64,000 nucleotides of DNA from an alpha proteobacterium AAP38 (lineage in GTDB: Bacteria > Pseudomonadota > Alphaproteobacteria > Azospirillales > Azospirillaceae): positions 124,001-188,000 of the forward strand of contig LJHR01000011.1 of the NCBI GenBank assembly GCA_001296005.1, given 5' to 3'. Both the position numbers and the translations under genes were made by a program. Position 1 is the first letter of the stretch, and the number at the start of each line of letters is the position of its first letter. This document shows, piece by piece, positions 61,273-64,000 of this stretch. The notes under the pieces were generated by a model. That model was not told the DNA's origin. It saw nothing but the letters and a program-made list of their open reading frames with translations, and did no database searches.

Positions 61273-62466
61273 TCAGAACCCCACATCCGTTCCCAGCAGC
61301 ACCGACAGTTTCGGCGTCACGCCCCATTCGGCCACCAAGGTTCGGTATTCCTCGATCACCTTTGCGTCTGCTTTCGCGCCCGTATGGACGGCGCGCAACA
61401 GGGTGTTGCGGGGTGTGTGTTCGGAGGGGACGAACTCGATAATCTCCGTCCTATAGCCCGCCTGCCGCATCAGGCTGGCGCGGAGCGCGTCGGTCATCAC
61501 ATCGGCGAAGCGTTCGCGCAGGATGCCGTGGCGGGTCAGCAGACCATAGGCGGCAGGCGGCTCGCCGGCGCGCAACTGCTTTTGCAGGTCATGGTGGCAG
61601 CAGGGTGCTGCCAGCACATACTTGGCGCCCCATGCAACGGCACGGGCCAGGGCATCGTCAGTGGCCGTGTCGCAGGCATGCAGGGCCAGCACAATATCGG
61701 CCCCGTCCACCGGCGCTTCGGCAATCGTTCCTTCCATGAAGCGCAACCCGTCCCAGCCCAGGCTCTGCGCCAGTTCGGTATTGCGCTCGCGCGCCTGACG
61801 CTTGGTATCAACGCCCGTGAATTCCACGGCCAAACCCCGCACATGCGACAAGAAGCGATAGGCGGCAAAGGTCAGATAGGCGTTGCCGCAACCCAGATCG
61901 ACCACGCGCAGGGGGCGGTCTTCGGGCAGGTCCGCCCCTTTCAGCACGGCATCCAGGGCGCGGATGAATTCCTCTACCTGCCGGTACTTGTCCTGCCGTG
62001 TCGGCTTGATCCGGCCCTCGGCATCGGCAATGCCCACCGCGCGCCAGAAGGGATCGGCGGGGTCCAGAAGGCGCGGCTTGGCCCGGTCATGGTCCAGCGC
62101 GCGCTCTTTGGGTGCTGCCGCTGCCGTACGGCTGATCATCGCCTCCCCCTTCTTGGTGATGCGCAGCTGCACCGTGGTGTCCAGCGTCTCTACATGCCAA
62201 TTGCCAAGACCCAGGGCCAGCAGCGCGTCCACGGCCTGTTCGGCGGCAGGGCCAAAGGCGGCGTTGCTGGTATGGGCCTGCCGGTCATCATAGGCGATGG
62301 TCTGCAAATGCGCGCCGGCCTTCAACGCCACGGGCCGCAGCTCCACCCGCCGCCAGGGCGGGGTCATGTTGCGCATACGCCCGCTGGCCACGCCGCGCAC
62401 CAGCCGGTCCCCGTTCAGCAGCAGGGCGCGGATTTCGGCAAGGGCGGGGGCAAGGGGGCTGGCCAT
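61273..62466 (-). CDS. SAM-dependent methyltransferase
   Basis: A 397-residue class I methyltransferase. An N-terminal domain of about 165 residues precedes the Rossmann core: motif I LRVVDLGCGNAYLTFAAYRFL, motif II TGVDTKRQARERN, and IVLALHACDTATDDALARAV (near 255) plus LAAPCCHHDLQKQL. The two adjacent cysteines and two histidines in APCCHHD are notable and conserved in this group. The ATG at 62466 is used; a TTG five codons upstream is possible. The target (RNA or protein) is unknown. It converges with the small RNA region. Confidence 0.85.
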   Translation of the reverse strand: MASPLAPALAEIRALLLNGDRLVRGVASGRMRNMTPPWRRVELRPVALKAGAHLQTIAYDDRQAHTSNAAFGPAAEQAVDALLALGLGNWHVETLDTTVQLRITKKGEAMISRTAAAAPKERALDHDRAKPRLLDPADPFWRAVGIADAEGRIKPTRQDKYRQVEEFIRALDAVLKGADLPEDRPLRVVDLGCGNAYLTFAAYRFLSHVRGLAVEFTGVDTKRQARERNTELAQSLGWDGLRFMEGTIAEAPVDGADIVLALHACDTATDDALARAVAWGAKYVLAAPCCHHDLQKQLRAGEPPAAYGLLTRHGILRERFADVMTDALRASLMRQAGYRTEIIEFVPSEHTPRNTLLRAVHTGAKADAKVIEEYRTLVAEWGVTPKLSVLLGTDVGF

Positions 62467-62550
62467 GGCAAACGCAATCAATCATCGGGGGCGGGAAAGG
62501 GGCCGCATCCTATGCGCCTGTCCGCGCCTGCGACCAGTGCTATTCACACG

Positions 62551-63180
62551 CTATGGCCGCCAGTTGGGATCATAGGCGGGGCGGTCCATCTGCATCGTGT
62601 CGCCATTGCGCACATACCAGCCGCGGCCATGGGTGCGCCCGATCAGCTTCATGGCGGGCGTGTCCAGATGCTGGCTGTCGGCATCCAGAACGAACCGGTC
62701 GGCCACATGCGCCACCAGCACCTCACCCAGGATCAGGGTCTGGCGCGGGCCGGTTTCGATGATGCTGTGGCGGCGGCATTCAAAACTGGCGGGTGCGCTG
62801 GCGATCAATGGGGTGGCGATCACGCTGGCGGGAACGGTCTCAATTCCGGCATGGGCCAGTTCATCCACCTCCGGCGGGGCGTCGGCGGAACAGCGGTTCA
62901 TGCGCTCCGCATCATCCTCGGACACCAGATTCACCGTGAATTCGGCGGTGGCCAGGATATTGGCCGCCGTATCCTTCAATCGTCCGTCGGGCCGGTGCAT
63001 CAGACCCAGCGCCAGCAGGGGCGGATCATCGCCCACCATGTTGAAAAAGCTGAACGGGGCGGCATTGCGCACGCCATCGGCGGACACGGACGTCACCCAG
63101 GCGATGGGGCGCGGGGTGATGGTAGCGGTCATGATCTTGTACCGCGCCGATGGCGGCAGGGTGCGCAGGTCAAAGCGCAT
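62551..63180 (-). CDS. Flavin reductase-like (FMN-binding split barrel) protein
   Basis: A 209-residue protein beginning MRFDLRTLPPSARYKIM. FMN-binding split-barrel features include TPRPIAWVTSVSADGVRNAAPFSFFN (about 22-47), LGLMHRP, TAEFTVNLVSEDDAERMN and VLGEV-like ILGEVLVAHVADRFV. Members reduce FMN for two-component monooxygenases or act as flavoproteins. The ATG at 63180 is chosen; an upstream TTG at 63204 lacks a good ribosome-binding site. No partner oxygenase is nearby. Its start faces the DUF1579-like gene across 180 bp. Confidence 0.88.
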   Translation of the reverse strand: MRFDLRTLPPSARYKIMTATITPRPIAWVTSVSADGVRNAAPFSFFNMVGDDPPLLALGLMHRPDGRLKDTAANILATAEFTVNLVSEDDAERMNRCSADAPPEVDELAHAGIETVPASVIATPLIASAPASFECRRHSIIETGPRQTLILGEVLVAHVADRFVLDADSQHLDTPAMKLIGRTHGRGWYVRNGDTMQMDRPAYDPNWRP

Positions 63181-63360
63181 GGGGCAGGGTCCTTGAAAGG
63201 CCAATCTTACCCGTCAGTTAGGACCGGCCCCCGCAGCACGGCAAGGGGGCGGGCACGCAACCCAGGGGCCATGTTTTTCGGAAGGCACCCAAAATACCTG
63301 ACATAGCCTGTCAGGTATCGGCCTGTACAATGGGGAGCAATTCAACAAAGGAACCCGATC

Positions 63361-63852
63361 ATGACCGATACAGTCATCGCCACAGGAACCGGACAGGGCG
63401 ACTTCGCCTTTCTGAATGGCAAATGGAATGTGTGGCACCGCAAGCTGAACGGACGGCTGGTCAGGTCTCACGACTGGCAGGAATTCACCGGCACCTGTGA
63501 GGCGCGGGAGGTGATGGCAGGCCTGGGCAATTGCGACGACAATATCCTGCATGATCCCAGCGGCACCTACCGCGCCGCCACCTTCCGCCGGATCAGCCCC
63601 CGGACGGGGCTGTGGAACATCTGGTGGTTCGATGAGCGCCATGATGAGGTTGGCGTGCCCATGGAAGGCCGCTTTCAGGACGGGGTGGGTACCTTCCTGG
63701 CCGATGATACGCTGGCCGGCAGGCCCATCAAGGTGCGCTTCATCTGGTCCCACATCACCCCCACCAGCGCCCGCTGGGAACAAGCCTTCTCCCCCGATGG
63801 GGGAGAGACCTGGGAGGTGAATTGGTACATGCGGTTTGAGCGGGTGGTTTGA
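63361..63852 (+). CDS. DUF1579-like uncharacterised protein
   Basis: A 163-residue soluble protein with no signal or TM segment. The lipocalin-like, beta-rich pattern includes GDFAFLNGKWNVWHRKLNGRL (12-32), FTGTCEAREVMAGLGNCDDNIL, SPRTGLWNIWWFDERHDE and WEQAFSPDGGETWEVNWYMRFERV. It matches the DUF1579 style of proteins, whose function is unknown. ATG 63361 is preceded by AAAGGAACCCG. Its stop is directly next to the convergent ABC ATPase stop, with no room for a terminator. Confidence 0.65.
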   Translation: MTDTVIATGTGQGDFAFLNGKWNVWHRKLNGRLVRSHDWQEFTGTCEAREVMAGLGNCDDNILHDPSGTYRAATFRRISPRTGLWNIWWFDERHDEVGVPMEGRFQDGVGTFLADDTLAGRPIKVRFIWSHITPTSARWEQAFSPDGGETWEVNWYMRFERVV

Positions 63853-63999
63853 TCAGGCGGCTTCCGGCTTGGCGTGCCGTTCGTAAAGGAAGCGCAGGAC
63901 CGATGCCCGGTAGCCGACATAGCGGGCATCGTCCGACAGGTCCAGGCGGCGGCGGGGGCGGGGCAGGTCAACCTCCAGCACCTCCCCGATTGTGGCGGA
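63853..63999 (-). CDS. ABC transporter ATP-binding protein (SsuB/TauB-type), 3' end
   Basis: The last 48 codons of a gene that starts beyond the right edge of the window. The sequence TIGEVLEVDLPRPRRR, then a helical stretch ending FLYERHAKPEAA, is the typical C-terminal tail of nitrate/sulfonate/taurine-type ABC ATPases. The stop TGA (63855-63853) immediately abuts the stop of the convergent DUF1579-like gene. All catalytic motifs lie outside the window. Confidence 0.65.
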   Translation of the reverse strand, partial: SATIGEVLEVDLPRPRRRLDLSDDARYVGYRASVLRFLYERHAKPEAA

Positions 64000-64000
64000 C

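Noticed and set aside
61258-63306. A 682-codon open frame on the plus strand.
   Set aside because: It overlaps the methyltransferase and flavin reductase genes, which have clear family motifs; the translation is low-complexity and family-less.
1-64000. CRISPR arrays, tRNA or rRNA genes and transposases.
   Set aside because: No regularly spaced repeats, cloverleaf-like segments with CCA-ready ends, or transposase-like ORFs could be found.

Overview
The window is GC-rich, densely packed chromosomal DNA from an alphaproteobacterium. The content suggests a Rhodospirillales/Azospirillaceae-type organism such as a Niveispirillum or Azospirillum relative. The clues are an intracellular polyhydroxybutyrate depolymerase, a proton-pumping pyrophosphatase of the K+-independent type, a TonB-dependent receptor of the Xanthomonas/Caulobacter type, FAH-family enzymes and a Psd-PssA phospholipid pair. 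This placement is an inference from protein families, not a database match. No rRNA, tRNA, CRISPR array, transposase or phage gene was seen.

Layout. Positions 1-1337: the end of a polysaccharide or surface-glycan locus (GNAT tail plus a GINT1-like beta-propeller protein). 1397-10620: housekeeping genes (PHB depolymerase, RecR, a chemoreceptor, HrpB helicase, a lipoprotein, Psd and PssA). 10667-27568: a pectin/hexuronate utilisation region holding a reductase and altronate dehydratase, a CUT1-type ABC transporter without a binding protein, agmatine deiminase, KDG kinase, a TonB receptor, KDPG aldolase, a PepSY protein, a secreted pectate lyase, a LacI regulator and an FAH-type hydratase. At least five intergenic regions here carry the same pseudopalindrome centred on ACCGGT, so the LacI protein probably controls one regulon: pectate lyase cuts pectin outside, the TonB receptor imports oligomers, the dehydratase makes KDG, and KdgK and KdgA finish the pathway to pyruvate and glyceraldehyde-3-phosphate.

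27740-39356: a FliL-like protein, the pyrophosphatase HppA, a DUF1232 protein, two divergent citrate-synthase paralogues (one fused to a DNA-binding domain) around a palindrome, an AGE-family epimerase with a ROK regulator, a lower-GC island with an XRE regulator, an ImmA peptidase and a 46-residue proline-rich protein, then a SulP permease. 39412-42674: a glycosyltransferase with the GDP-L-fucose genes gmd and fcl.

42910-48701: a tight seven-gene operon combining an SsuABC/THI5-type transporter with an FAH-family enzyme, a VOC protein with a 2-His-1-Glu site, an alpha/beta hydrolase and a GhrA-like dehydrogenase. It looks like an uptake-plus-ring-cleavage pathway for an unknown substrate and is the best candidate for an undescribed system. 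48708-64000: an MFS exporter, a GNAT, ArgC with a gamma-carbonic anhydrase, a TetR-controlled RND pump, a multicopper oxidase, a DUF502 protein, a Crp/Fnr regulator followed by a probable small RNA with an exposed CCUCC segment, a methyltransferase, a flavin reductase, a DUF1579-like protein and the 3' end of another ABC ATPase.
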